DNA from: AC-50 sp035640455
GTDB taxonomy: Bacteria > Actinomycetota > Thermoleophilia > Gaiellales > Gaiellaceae
DNA length: 19,900 nucleotides
Reading direction: 5' to 3'
Assembly (NCBI GenBank): GCA_035640455.1
Contig: DASQWB010000051.1
Span: 1-19,900, forward strand
The notes under the pieces are model-generated. The model did not search any database, was not told the DNA's origin, and saw nothing but the letters and a program-made list of their open reading frames with translations. Positions 1-7,051 of this stretch are shown here, one piece after another. Every line of letters starts with the position of its first letter. Position 1 is the first letter of the stretch. Both the position numbers and the translations under genes were made by a program.

Positions 1-2364
1 AAGGTCGTCCCGGTCCTGCCGCTGAAGGAGATGGTCGTCTTCCCCGAGTCGATGAGCCCGCTCGCGATCGGCCAGGAGCGCTCGGTGAAGCTCGTCGAGG
101 ACGTCGTCTCCGGCGACCGCGTCGTCGCGCTCGTCACCGTCGGCAACGCGGAGGCCGACCCGCCCGGCTGGGACGACCTCTACGAGGTGGGCACCGCGGC
201 GGTCGTCCAGAAGATGATCCGCGTCCCCGACGGAACGCTCCGCATCCTCGTCCAGGGCCTGCGACGCATCCGGATCGAGCAGCGCGTCCACGAGGAGCCC
301 TACCTCGTCGCCGAGATCGCCGAGGTGCCGGACGTCGTCGAGGAGTCGCGCGAGCTCGAGGCGCTGACGCGTAACGTGCAGACGCTCTTCGGGCGCATCA
401 TCGGCCTCGTCCCGTACCTCCCCGAGGAGCTCCAGCTCGCGGCGGCGAACGTCGAGAACCCGAGCGCGCTCTCGCACCTCGTCGCCTCGACGATGCGGAT
501 CAAGACGGACGAGAAGCAGCGCCTACTCGAGCTCGCCGACGTGAAGGAGCGGCTGCGGGAGATCTCGGTGATCCTGAACCGCGAGCTCGAGGTCTTCGAG
601 CTCGGGACGAAGATCCAGTCACAGGTCCAGTCCGAGATGGAGAAGGGCCAGCGCGAGTTCTTCCTCCGCCAGCAGCTGAAGGCGATCCAGGAGGAGCTCG
701 GCGAGGGCGACCCCGAGCAGGCGGAGATCAACGAGCTGCGGAGCCGGCTCGACGAGACCGAGCTGCCCGAGGAGGCGCAGAAGGCCGCGGACCGCGAGCT
801 CGCGCGGCTCGAGCGGCTGCCGCCGGCCGCGGCCGAGTACGGCGTCATCCGCACCTACCTGGAATGGATCCTCACGCTGCCGTGGACGCAGCAGACGACG
901 GACGACCTCGACCTCCGCCGCGCGCGCCGGATCCTCGACGAGGACCACTACGACCTGGACAAGGTGAAGGAGCGGATCGTCGAGTACCTCGCGGTCTCGA
1001 AGCTGAAGAACGATGTCTCGGGGCCGATCCTCTGCTTCGTCGGGCCGCCGGGCGTCGGCAAGACGTCGCTGGGGCAGTCGATCGCCCGCACGCTCGGGCG
1101 CAAGTTCGTCCGCATCTCGGTCGGCGGCGTCCGCGACGAGGCCGAGATCCGGGGACACCGCCGAACCTACATCGGCGCGATGCCGGGCACGATCCTGCGC
1201 GCCCTCCGCGACGCCGAGTCACGGAACCCGGTCTTCCTCATCGACGAGATCGACAAGATGGGGGCCGACTTCCGCGGCGACCCGGCGAGCGCGATGCTCG
1301 AGGTGCTCGACCCCGAGCAGCACTCGAGCTTCCGCGACCACTACCTCGACCTCCCGTTCGACCTCTCGAAGGTGCTCTTCATCTGCACCGCGAACCAGCT
1401 CGAGACGATCCCGCCCCCCTTGCTCGACCGCATGGACGTCATTCAGCTCTCCGGCTACACCGAGGAGGAGAAGCTCGGGATCGCGAAGCGCTACCTCGTG
1501 CCGAAGCAGCTCGAGGCGCACGGGCTCGAGCGCGCCCAGGTGCGCTTCGGCGACACCGTGCTGCGGCTCGCGATCCGCGAGTACACCCGCGAGGCCGGCG
1601 TCCGCAGCCTCGAGCGCCAGATCGCGGCGCTCTGCCGCAAGGCGGCGACCCAGGTTGCGAAGGGGAAGGCGAAGCGGATCCGGCTCGACGAGGCGCGCGT
1701 GCGCGAGTGGCTCGGCCCGCGCCGCTTCTCGGCCGAGGTGCGCCGGCGGACGGCCGAGCCGGGCGTCGCGACGGGCCTCGCGGTCACGGCGGTCGGCGGC
1801 GACGTCCTCTTCGTCGAGGCGACCGGCTATCCCGGCAAGGGGCGCCTGACGGTGACGGGGCAGCTCGGCGAGGTGATGCAGGAGTCGGCGCAGGCGGCAC
1901 TGTCCTGGGTGCGGAGCCACGCCGTGCCGCTCGGCCTCGATCCCGCCTGGTTCGGCGACCACGACGTGCACGTGCACGTCCCCGCCGGCGCGGTCCCCAA
2001 GGACGGGCCCTCGGCCGGGATCACCATGGCGACGGCGATCGTCTCGCTCGCCCGCGGCCGGCCGGTCTCCGACGAGGTGGCGATGACCGGCGAGATCACG
2101 CTCACGGGCCAGGTGCTGCCGGTGGGCGGCATCCGCGAGAAGGTGCTCGCGGCGCAGCGCGCCGGGATCGGGAAGGTCGTCCTGCCGAGCGAGAACGAGC
2201 CCGACCTCGAGGAGCTGCCGGCCGAGACGCGCGAGGCGGTGCAGTTCGTGCTCGCCGACTCGCTCGAGGAGGTGCTCGGAGCGGCCTTCGATGGCGCGCG
2301 GAGGACCGGCCCTCGCCGAACGGCCCCGCACCGGCAGGCGGCTACTCCGGCCGGAAGGTCCTGA
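1..2364 (+). CDS. lon: ATP-dependent protease Lon (5' partial)
   Basis: Cytosolic ATP-dependent serine protease that unfolds and degrades damaged and regulatory proteins. The frame is open to base 1 (K-V-V-P-V-L-P-L-K...), matching the start of the Lon substrate-binding domain, so the start codon lies just upstream and probably fewer than 20 residues are missing; the ATG at 31 is internal. Domains in order: N-terminal Lon domain (about 1-600), AAA+ module with Walker A GPPGVGKT (Lys codon 1060) and Walker B FLIDEID (about 1234-1254), then the protease domain with nucleophile Ser in KDGPSAG (codon 2011) and Lys in GGIREK (codon 2140). The Ser-Lys distance is 43 residues, as in E. coli Lon. The last 20 or so residues are Arg/Pro-rich, extend past the usual Lon end and overlap the convergent lipoprotein gene by 23 bp. 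Confidence 0.96.
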   Translation, partial: KVVPVLPLKEMVVFPESMSPLAIGQERSVKLVEDVVSGDRVVALVTVGNAEADPPGWDDLYEVGTAAVVQKMIRVPDGTLRILVQGLRRIRIEQRVHEEPYLVAEIAEVPDVVEESRELEALTRNVQTLFGRIIGLVPYLPEELQLAAANVENPSALSHLVASTMRIKTDEKQRLLELADVKERLREISVILNRELEVFELGTKIQSQVQSEMEKGQREFFLRQQLKAIQEELGEGDPEQAEINELRSRLDETELPEEAQKAADRELARLERLPPAAAEYGVIRTYLEWILTLPWTQQTTDDLDLRRARRILDEDHYDLDKVKERIVEYLAVSKLKNDVSGPILCFVGPPGVGKTSLGQSIARTLGRKFVRISVGGVRDEAEIRGHRRTYIGAMPGTILRALRDAESRNPVFLIDEIDKMGADFRGDPASAMLEVLDPEQHSSFRDHYLDLPFDLSKVLFICTANQLETIPPPLLDRMDVIQLSGYTEEEKLGIAKRYLVPKQLEAHGLERAQVRFGDTVLRLAIREYTREAGVRSLERQIAALCRKAATQVAKGKAKRIRLDEARVREWLGPRRFSAEVRRRTAEPGVATGLAVTAVGGDVLFVEATGYPGKGRLTVTGQLGEVMQESAQAALSWVRSHAVPLGLDPAWFGDHDVHVHVPAGAVPKDGPSAGITMATAIVSLARGRPVSDEVAMTGEITLTGQVLPVGGIREKVLAAQRAGIGKVVLPSENEPDLEELPAETREAVQFVLADSLEEVLGAAFDGARRTGPRRTAPHRQAATPAGRS

Positions 2365-2899
2365 AGAGCATCCGGCAGGCGCCGTCGTCGCCTCCGGCCT
2401 GGAAGCGGCAGAGCAGCTGGTGCTCCCGCCGGCCGTCGAGCACGAACGCCGTCCGCTCGACGAGGCGCCGGCTCGAGCGCCGGTAGCCGATCTCGTAGCG
2501 GCGGGCGCGGCGGCCCGCGAGGACGATCGTCTCGCGCGCCTCGAGGCGCCCGCCGAGCTGCGCGGTCAGCTGAACGGCCGCCCGGTCGAGCGCCGGCGCG
2601 ACCTTGGCCCAGAGCCGCGGCTCGTAGCGGCGGGCGAGCGGGAATGTCGTCACCCCGACGAGGTCGACGGCGCCCGAACTCGCGGCGACCGTCCGGCCGC
2701 TGCGCCGCACACGCCACGACGACGGCGCCGAGAACCGGTAGCCGACCCCGACCACGTCCTGCACCTTCGCCGACGGCCCCTTGGAGCCGTCGCTCCCGCA
2801 GCCGACGAGTAGGATCGCCGCGGCAGCGACGCCCGCGAGCGCCGGTTTGCACCCTCCTGGGCCGGGGAAAGAGCGCGTCGACAACGAGCGAAAGGACAC
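2342..2899 (-). CDS. Putative secreted lipoprotein, function unknown
   Basis: Probable exported lipoprotein of about 185 residues. A hydrophobic stretch (A-L-A-G-V-A-A-A-A-I-L-L-V-G-C) ends in a lipobox LVGC followed by GSDGSKG, typical of lipid attachment at Cys and a flexible linker. The mature part (YRFSAPSSWRVRR... through CRMLFRTFRPE) looks like one small alpha/beta domain, resembling the PsbP/LpqN-like lipoproteins of actinobacteria; that family assignment is a guess. The start is uncertain: in-frame candidates are ATG 2908, GTG 2899 and TTG 2884, none with a strong ribosome-binding site. ATG 2908 would overlap the ATG of the divergent gene. The 3' end overlaps lon by 23 bp in convergent orientation. 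Confidence 0.75.
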   Translation of the reverse strand: MSFRSLSTRSFPGPGGCKPALAGVAAAAILLVGCGSDGSKGPSAKVQDVVGVGYRFSAPSSWRVRRSGRTVAASSGAVDLVGVTTFPLARRYEPRLWAKVAPALDRAAVQLTAQLGGRLEARETIVLAGRRARRYEIGYRRSSRRLVERTAFVLDGRREHQLLCRFQAGGDDGACRMLFRTFRPE

Positions 2900-2906
2900 C
2901 TGGGGC

Positions 2907-3326
2907 ATGGCCAAGACGAAGGACAAGGTCTTAAACCAGGCGGGGAACGTCAAGCCGTACATCGAGCGGGCCGTGAAGGACGAGGACCTGCGCGAGAACG
3001 TCACGACGGCCTTCGCCGCGGCGAAAGAGGTCTACGACGAGCTGGTCGGCAACCGCGGGGTCACCACGGTCGCGCGGCGCGTCGCGAGCGACACCGACAT
3101 CCAGGACAACCTGAAGCGCGCGCTCGACGAGCTCCGCGAGGCCGCCGACCGCCTCCAGGGCAAGCGGGACCACAGCGGGCGCAACACGATGCTGCTCCTG
3201 CTCGGGATCACGCTCGGCATCCTCTTCAACCCGGCGACCGGGCCGCAGACCCGCAAGTGGCTGTCGGACAAGGTGTTCGGCGGCAGCGACGAGTTCACGT
3301 ACCAAGGCTCCGGCAACTCCACGTAG
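2907..3326 (+). CDS. Small conserved membrane-associated protein, unknown function
   Basis: A 139-residue protein starting MAKTKDKVLNQAGNVKPYIE. The first 90 residues are charged and predicted helical, with the phrase DELVGNRGVTTVARRVASDT and ALDELREAADRLQGK. One hydrophobic segment follows (about 97-110, MLLLLGITLGILFNP), then TGPQTRKWLSDKVFG and a Gly/Ser/Asn tail. From memory it resembles small YtxH-like or single-TM proteins conserved in Thermoleophilia, but I cannot assign a role. The start at 2907 is chosen because GAAAGGA (about 2889-2895) precedes it and because the N-terminus then reads as a coherent family start; an upstream TTG at 2781 would run through the opposite-strand lipoprotein gene. 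The gene is followed by a hairpin repeat and a degenerate copy of its own last codons. Confidence 0.85.
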   Translation: MAKTKDKVLNQAGNVKPYIERAVKDEDLRENVTTAFAAAKEVYDELVGNRGVTTVARRVASDTDIQDNLKRALDELREAADRLQGKRDHSGRNTMLLLLGITLGILFNPATGPQTRKWLSDKVFGGSDEFTYQGSGNST

Positions 3327-3330
3327 CGGT

Positions 3331-3378
3331 TCGACCAGTCACTTCAGACGGACGTGCGGGAAACCCGCACGTCCCGAC
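3331..3378 (+). repeat. 48-bp palindromic dispersed repeat, copy A
   Basis: Starts five bases after the stop of the 2907-3326 gene. The core is a perfect 11-bp stem, GGACGTGCGGG (3350-3360), loop AAA, CCCGCACGTCC (3364-3374). An outer arm ACCAGTC (3334-3340) pairs with GACTGGT (3379-3385), giving a composite structure over 3334-3385. It matches 9020-9067 on the opposite strand at 43 of 48 positions, all five differences being transitions. It could act as a transcription terminator or mRNA 3' stabiliser for the gene; no T-tract follows. Confidence 0.85.
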
Positions 3379-3391
3379 GACTGGTGCCTCA

Positions 3392-3415
3392 GAAGGCTCG
3401 GGTAACTCGTCGTAA
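3392..3415 (+). pseudogene. Degenerate second copy of the upstream gene's 3' tail
   Basis: Bases 3392-3415 read Glu-Gly-Ser-Gly-Asn-Ser-Ser-stop. The real gene ends Gln-Gly-Ser-Gly-Asn-Ser-Thr-stop at 3303-3326. The two segments are similar at the DNA level and differ mainly at third codon positions. The copy lies in a different frame from the gene and is separated from it by the hairpin repeat, so it is not translated with it. It looks like a relic tail left by duplication or by replacement of the 3' end. Confidence 0.6.
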
Positions 3416-3425
3416 CAGTTAGCGG

Positions 3426-3440
3426 GCGCGCGAAGCGCGC
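3426..3440 (-). terminator. Possible terminator hairpin after the M23 peptidase gene
   Basis: GCGCGC, loop of 3, GCGCGC begins five bases past the TAG stop of the minus-strand peptidase gene. There is no T-rich tract, so it may be a Rho-dependent or mRNA-protecting hairpin instead of a classical intrinsic terminator. Confidence 0.35.
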
Positions 3441-3444
3441 ACGC

Positions 3445-4935
3445 CTAGTCGACGCGCGGACGCTGCGAGGCCAGCTCCACCACGCGGCCGTGCTGCGGGC
3501 GCAGCCCGCTTCCGAGGAGCCCGGCCACGCCCTCGGTCGCGGCGACCTTGAGCGCGCGGGCCAGCGATCCCGGCTCGAGCCCGTTCGCGGTCGAGATGTC
3601 GGACGACTGGAGCAGCACCGCGCCCGGCTGCGGCGCGGCGTTGGAGGAAGCGGGGGCCCAGCCGGCCGCGGTCCCGAAGCGGAGATCCTGGAGGTGCTTC
3701 CAGGCGTCGAGGTAGCTCGTCGGGTTGACGACGCCGTCGTAGCCCATCCCCAGGAGGCCGACCGGGTGGATCTCGAAGTGGAGGTGATACGGCGTACCCT
3801 CGGCGTCGCCGGTGTTGCCGACGAAGCCGAGCACAGCGCCCGCCGAGACGTGCGCGTTGTTCACGGCGAGCGGCGTGTAGGCCGAGAGGTGCGCGTAGTA
3901 GAACTGGTTCCCTTGCTCGTCGCGGAGCCAGAGCCGGTTCCCGCCGATGTCGTTCCAGCCGACGGAAAACACCGTCCCCTTTGCGACGGCGAGGACCGGT
4001 GCGCCGAGCGGCGCGAAGATGTCGTCGCCGTGGTGCCAGCCGCCCGGCACGTCGCCGCGCGGCGCGCGGAAGGTGTCGCCGTACGAGCTCGGGCCGTAGA
4101 CCGGGAAGACGTAGCCGCCGGGCGTCTCCGACAGCTTCGGGTGGATGTCGGGTGGAAGCCGCGTCGGAAGCGTCGACTGCGGCACTCCCGGAATGGGCTT
4201 CGCCGGCTCGGGCGCCCTCTTCGCCGTCGGCGCCTTGTGCGCTCCCGCGGCGCCCTGCTGGCTCTTCTTGGCCTGCCCGGGCGGAGGCGGAGGAGCGGTC
4301 GAGGCTTGCACCGAGGCCTCCGCGTAGCCGACCTGGATCTCGCTGCCGGCCGGAAGGCCGCCGTGATCGGCGGTGAGGTGGACGTCGAGGGCGGTCACGG
4401 AGCCGCGGAAGGTCGTCTGGGTGCGGGAGGCGCTCTGCACGTTCACGTCGGCGTAGCCCCAGTCGCCGAGCGTGACGCGGCCCGCTGCGGCGGCCGGCTG
4501 CCCTGCGATGACCAGCCCGGAGACACCGGCGCCGGAGAGGTCGCCCGTCGCCGCGCCCGGCTTGGCCGAGGACTTCGCATGGGCGACGATGTCGCTCGCC
4601 GTCACCTCGCCGCCGAAGAGCGACAGGTTCGTCACCTCCGCGGAGGCGTTGGCGAACGGATTCCCGGTCGAATCGGACTGGACGCTCGCCACGTACGAGT
4701 CGGCGGCCACCGCCGGGCCCTCCGAGCCCGAGTACGAGAAGCCGCTGCCCGGAGCCACGGCGTCGCTCGGCGGCGAGGAGATCGTCGGCGTCGACGAGCC
4801 GCCGCCCGGGACGACGACGCGAATCGCAAACGCGCGTGCGAGCGCCCCAGCCGTCTCGGCGCCCGAGCTCGTGCCGACCGAGCCGGTCGCGAGGAGAGCG
4901 AGCGCGAGCGGAAGGATGGTGAACCGCGCCTTCAC
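3445..4935 (-). CDS. Secreted M23-family metallopeptidase
   Basis: Exported zinc peptidase of about 496 residues, probably acting on peptidoglycan cross-links. The GTG at 4935 gives a clean signal peptide (MKARFTILPLALALLATGS...). A Gly/Ser/Ala-rich N-terminal region (about 50-215, with VTNLSLFGGEVTASDIVAHA) resembles the repetitive beta-rich 'choice-of-anchor' type surface domains. A Pro/Ala/Lys-rich linker (about 220-260) follows, then the M23 domain with zinc ligands H301 and D305 in WHHGDD and the HLHFE motif H384/H386. All M23 catalytic residues are present. It is the last gene of a minus-strand group, 50 bp after a hypothetical gene, with its own candidate promoter. The frame stays open upstream to 5862, but that extension is Arg-rich shadow sequence over two other genes. 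The exact substrate is unknown. Confidence 0.88.
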   Translation of the reverse strand: MKARFTILPLALALLATGSVGTSSGAETAGALARAFAIRVVVPGGGSSTPTISSPPSDAVAPGSGFSYSGSEGPAVAADSYVASVQSDSTGNPFANASAEVTNLSLFGGEVTASDIVAHAKSSAKPGAATGDLSGAGVSGLVIAGQPAAAAGRVTLGDWGYADVNVQSASRTQTTFRGSVTALDVHLTADHGGLPAGSEIQVGYAEASVQASTAPPPPPGQAKKSQQGAAGAHKAPTAKRAPEPAKPIPGVPQSTLPTRLPPDIHPKLSETPGGYVFPVYGPSSYGDTFRAPRGDVPGGWHHGDDIFAPLGAPVLAVAKGTVFSVGWNDIGGNRLWLRDEQGNQFYYAHLSAYTPLAVNNAHVSAGAVLGFVGNTGDAEGTPYHLHFEIHPVGLLGMGYDGVVNPTSYLDAWKHLQDLRFGTAAGWAPASSNAAPQPGAVLLQSSDISTANGLEPGSLARALKVAATEGVAGLLGSGLRPQHGRVVELASQRPRVD

Positions 4936-4944
4936 CCTCGCCCC

Positions 4945-4972
4945 ATTATGGTCATTCGGCCCAGCCGTCACA
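4945..4972 (-). promoter_or_regulatory. Candidate promoter of the M23 peptidase gene
   Basis: On the minus strand a CATAAT hexamer (4950-4945) lies 9 nt from the GTG start at 4935. GTGACG (4971-4966), a partial -35 match, lies 15 nt upstream of it. The implied transcript would have a leader of only 2-3 nt. Based on motif reading only. Confidence 0.35.
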
Positions 4973-4985
4973 CCTGGCGGCGCGG

Positions 4986-5381
4986 CTAGGTCGGACCGAG
5001 CTTCTCGCGGGCGAACGCGCGGAAGCGCTCTCGCGTGGCCTCGTCCGGCCCGAGCGCCTCGTCCTCGTCGTAGCGCGCGTCGGCGGCGATCTCCTCGCCG
5101 ACCGCCCGCACCTCCTTCGCGAGCGCCTCGCGGTGCGCCTCGTTGCCGAGCAGTGCTTCCACCCAGGCCTCGCTGCCGTCGTAGGGCGGGATCTCGTCCT
5201 CGAAGAGGAGCTGCCCCAGCACGAGCCCGACGCGGATGTAGGCGAACGTGCGGAACGCGAGCAGCCGGCGCGGCGTCGAGACGAGCCGCTCGAGCTCGGC
5301 GTCCTCCGCCTGCAGCCTCGCCACGATGCCGCCGATCGGCTCGTCGACGAGCGGAAGCCAAATGTCTTCGGGGCTCGCCAC
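4986..5381 (-). CDS. Hypothetical protein, 131 aa
   Basis: A soluble acidic protein with no signal peptide or membrane segment, starting MASPEDIWLPLVDEPIGGIV. It is predicted mostly helical (AEDAELERLVSTPRRLLAFRTFAYIRVGLVLGQ, then EALLGNEAHREALAKEVRAV). I do not recognise a family. The GTG start at 5381 is supported by a TAGACT hexamer 9 nt upstream on the same strand, and the codon usage is like the neighbours. It lies 21 bp after the TauE-like gene at 5403-5777 and 50 bp before the M23 peptidase, so it may be co-transcribed with them, but nothing links it to either function. Confidence 0.7.
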   Translation of the reverse strand: MASPEDIWLPLVDEPIGGIVARLQAEDAELERLVSTPRRLLAFRTFAYIRVGLVLGQLLFEDEIPPYDGSEAWVEALLGNEAHREALAKEVRAVGEEIAADARYDEDEALGPDEATRERFRAFAREKLGPT

Positions 5382-5402
5382 AGCCCACAGAGTCTAGGAG
5401 CG

Positions 5403-5777
5403 CTAGGGCGACTCCCGCCAGGCTCGCAGCACGATTTGGGCGGCGACGGCAAGCAGCAGCACGGCGAAGAGGCGGCGCAGCGTCACCTCGGGGAGCGCCT
5501 CGGCGACGAGCACGCCGCCGACCACGCCGGCGATCGACGTCACGCCCAGGACGAGCGCGGCGCGCCAGCGAACGTTCCCGTACCGGTGCTGGCGCCATGC
5601 GCCGACCGCGACCGTGGGCAGGATCGCCAGGAGCGAGGTGGCCTCGGCCGAGCGCTGCGACAGGCCGAGCGCGAGCAGCGTCGGCACGAAGAGGAGGCCG
5701 CCGCCGACGCCCAGCAGCCCGGAGACGACACCCGCGGCCAGGCCGAGCGCGACCGCTGCGAGGTCGACCGCGCTCAC
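5403..5777 (-). CDS. Half-length TauE/SafE-family membrane protein (second of pair)
   Basis: A 124-residue integral membrane protein, almost entirely hydrophobic, with about four membrane segments. It carries the TauE/SafE (DUF81) repeat signature near the N-terminus: GLAAGVVSGLLGVGGGLLFVP. Family members usually have about 250 residues and two such repeats and export sulfite, sulfoacetate or other organosulfur anions. This gene encodes only one repeat. A second half-length protein of the same kind is encoded 97 bp upstream, so the two may assemble as a heterodimer equal to one full transporter. GTG start at 5777 with a weak GAGGCGG upstream. The transported substrate is not deducible. Confidence 0.85.
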   Translation of the reverse strand: MSAVDLAAVALGLAAGVVSGLLGVGGGLLFVPTLLALGLSQRSAEATSLLAILPTVAVGAWRQHRYGNVRWRAALVLGVTSIAGVVGGVLVAEALPEVTLRRLFAVLLLAVAAQIVLRAWRESP

Positions 5778-5874
5778 GGGTCCGCCTCGGAATCACGCGG
5801 TCCAGGCCGACGGCGCAGACGGTCGAGCCGGCAAAGCCGACACGGCCTGAAAGCGGCATCACAAGCGACGCCGC

Positions 5875-6219
5875 TCACGCGACGAGCAGCTTGACGGCGA
5901 TCGCGACCAGAAGCGCCGCAAAGAGCAGCGAGAGCTCGCGGCGCCGGAGCCGCTGCTGGAGCCAGGTACCGAGGACGGCGCCGGCCGTCGCCGGCAGACC
6001 GACGAGCGCCGCCGACCCGGGATGGACACGGCCGTAGTAGGCGTAGAAGAGCGTCCCGGCGAGCGCCGTCAGCCCGATCGCGGCGAGCGAGGTCGCCATT
6101 GCTGGCCGCTCCGCGAAGCCCGCCGCGAGCACGAGCAGCGGGACGATGACGATGCCGCCGCCGACACCGAAGAGCGCGCTGAAGAAGCCCGCCGCGAGGC
6201 CGATGACGACGAGCCGCAC
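5875..6219 (-). CDS. Half-length TauE/SafE-family membrane protein (first of pair)
   Basis: A 114-residue hydrophobic protein with about four membrane segments. It begins MRLVVIGLAAGFFSALFGVG and continues GGIVIVPLLVLAAGF, the same TauE/SafE signature as in the downstream 5403-5777 gene. The frame is open to 6345, but the added residues are Arg-rich and would overlap otsB on the other strand. GTG 6219 is preferred because it starts directly before the first membrane segment and sits 6 nt after a perfect TACAAT hexamer, a leaderless arrangement. It is divergent from otsB with 17 bp between the start codons. The C-terminus (LLFAALLVAIAVKLLVA) is intact, so this is a complete short protein and not a truncated gene. 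Confidence 0.85.
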   Translation of the reverse strand: MRLVVIGLAAGFFSALFGVGGGIVIVPLLVLAAGFAERPAMATSLAAIGLTALAGTLFYAYYGRVHPGSAALVGLPATAGAVLGTWLQQRLRRRELSLLFAALLVAIAVKLLVA

Positions 6220-6224
6220 CGCCG

Positions 6225-6231
6225 TATTGTA
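6225..6231. promoter_or_regulatory. Candidate bidirectional promoter shared by a TauE-like gene and otsB
   Basis: The heptamer TATTGTA reads TATTGT (6225-6230) on the plus strand and TACAAT (6231-6226) on the minus strand. Each fits TANNNT and each stands exactly 6 nt before a GTG start (6237 plus, 6219 minus). Actinobacterial leaderless genes commonly have TANNNT 6-7 nt before the start codon. A partial -35 match, ATGACG (6203-6208), sits 16 nt upstream of the plus-strand hexamer. No start-site data are available. Confidence 0.55.
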
Positions 6232-6236
6232 GGAAG

Positions 6237-6947
6237 GTGGCCGCCGACCTCCTCGCGCGCCTCCGCGACGAGCCGGAGCGCGCGGCGCTCCTGCTCGACG
6301 TCGACGGGACGCTCGCGCCGATCGTCGAGCGGCCGGAGGACGCACTCGTCCCGGAGGAGACGCGGGCCGAGCTCGAGCGACTCGCGTCGCGCTACGCGCT
6401 CGTCGCGTGTGTGAGTGGCCGCACGTCCGCGGACGCGGCGGCGACCGTCGGCCTCGAGACCGTCGTCTACGTCGGCACGCACGGGCTCGAGCTCGAGCCG
6501 GAGGCGGAGCGCTGGGCGACGGCGGTGCACGAGTTCGCGGCGGGCGTCGCGTGGCCGCCCGAGGACAAGGGCCTCACGGTCGCGTTCCACTACCGCGGCG
6601 CACTCGACGAGGACGCGGCGCGCGCGGAGCTGGAGGAGGTGGCCGTCCGCGCCCGAGCGGCGGGCCTCCATACGCGCTTCGGCCGCAAGGTGCTCGAGCT
6701 CCTGCCCCCGGTCGAGGCGAACAAGGGCACGGCGATCCGGCGGCTACTCGCCGACCGAAGGCTACGGCGGGCGCTCTACGCGGGGGACGATACGACGGAT
6801 CTCGACGCATTCCGTGCGCTTGAGGGGCTCGAGGCCGGCGTACGAATCGCCGTCGCCTCGGCAGAGGGGCCGTCGGCGCTGCTCGCGGCCGCGGACATCG
6901 TCGTCGCGGACCTGGCGGAACTCCTCACAATTCTTCGGGGACTGTAA
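6237..6947 (+). CDS. otsB: Trehalose-6-phosphate phosphatase
   Basis: HAD-superfamily enzyme of 236 residues that dephosphorylates trehalose 6-phosphate to trehalose in the cytosol, for osmotic and stress protection. Motifs are complete: LLLDVDGTLAPI (HAD motif I, nucleophile Asp in DVDGT), CVSGRT (motif II), GTHGLELE, KVLELLPPVEANKGTAI (motif III Lys region) and YAGDDTTDLDAF (motif IV). The length is normal for the short OtsB class. GTG 6237 is used. Its AGGA-like upstream sequence is too close for normal ribosome binding, and a TATTGT hexamer 6 nt before suggests a leaderless mRNA. The partner synthase otsA is not in the window. The next plus-strand gene starts 104 bp later. Confidence 0.93.
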   Translation: MAADLLARLRDEPERAALLLDVDGTLAPIVERPEDALVPEETRAELERLASRYALVACVSGRTSADAAATVGLETVVYVGTHGLELEPEAERWATAVHEFAAGVAWPPEDKGLTVAFHYRGALDEDAARAELEEVAVRARAAGLHTRFGRKVLELLPPVEANKGTAIRRLLADRRLRRALYAGDDTTDLDAFRALEGLEAGVRIAVASAEGPSALLAAADIVVADLAELLTILRGL

Positions 6948-7051
6948 AACGCTGGAAAACGAAGATTCTGAACGGGAACAGCGGGCACCATGAATCGAGA
7001 CACAGCGAGGTTCTCCCCTCCAGCCTCGTGCGATCGAGACGGAGGTTCGAG

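Noticed and set aside
864..2486. Long plus-strand frame inside lon (540 aa) and several minus-strand frames over lon
   Set aside because: They are Arg/Ala/Pro-rich shadows of the lon frame typical of GC-rich DNA; no domain or motif is visible, while the lon frame is unmistakable.
2781..2906. Upstream TTG start for the MAKTK... gene
   Set aside because: It would add 42 residues read antisense to the lipoprotein signal peptide, with no family resemblance; ATG 2907 has a better upstream site.
4936..5862. Upstream extension of the M23 peptidase frame to 5862
   Set aside because: The extension lies over two other minus-strand genes in another frame, is Arg-rich, and the signal peptide starts cleanly at GTG 4935.
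4472..6037. 521-aa plus-strand frame opposite the M23, hypothetical and TauE-like genes
   Set aside because: Low-complexity Arg/Ala/Ser composition with no motif; it is antisense to four well-supported genes.
6948..7051. GGAAC-like sequence (about 6972-6977) as an extracytoplasmic sigma factor -35 box for the CHRD gene
   Set aside because: No matching -10 at the right spacing; not more than chance.
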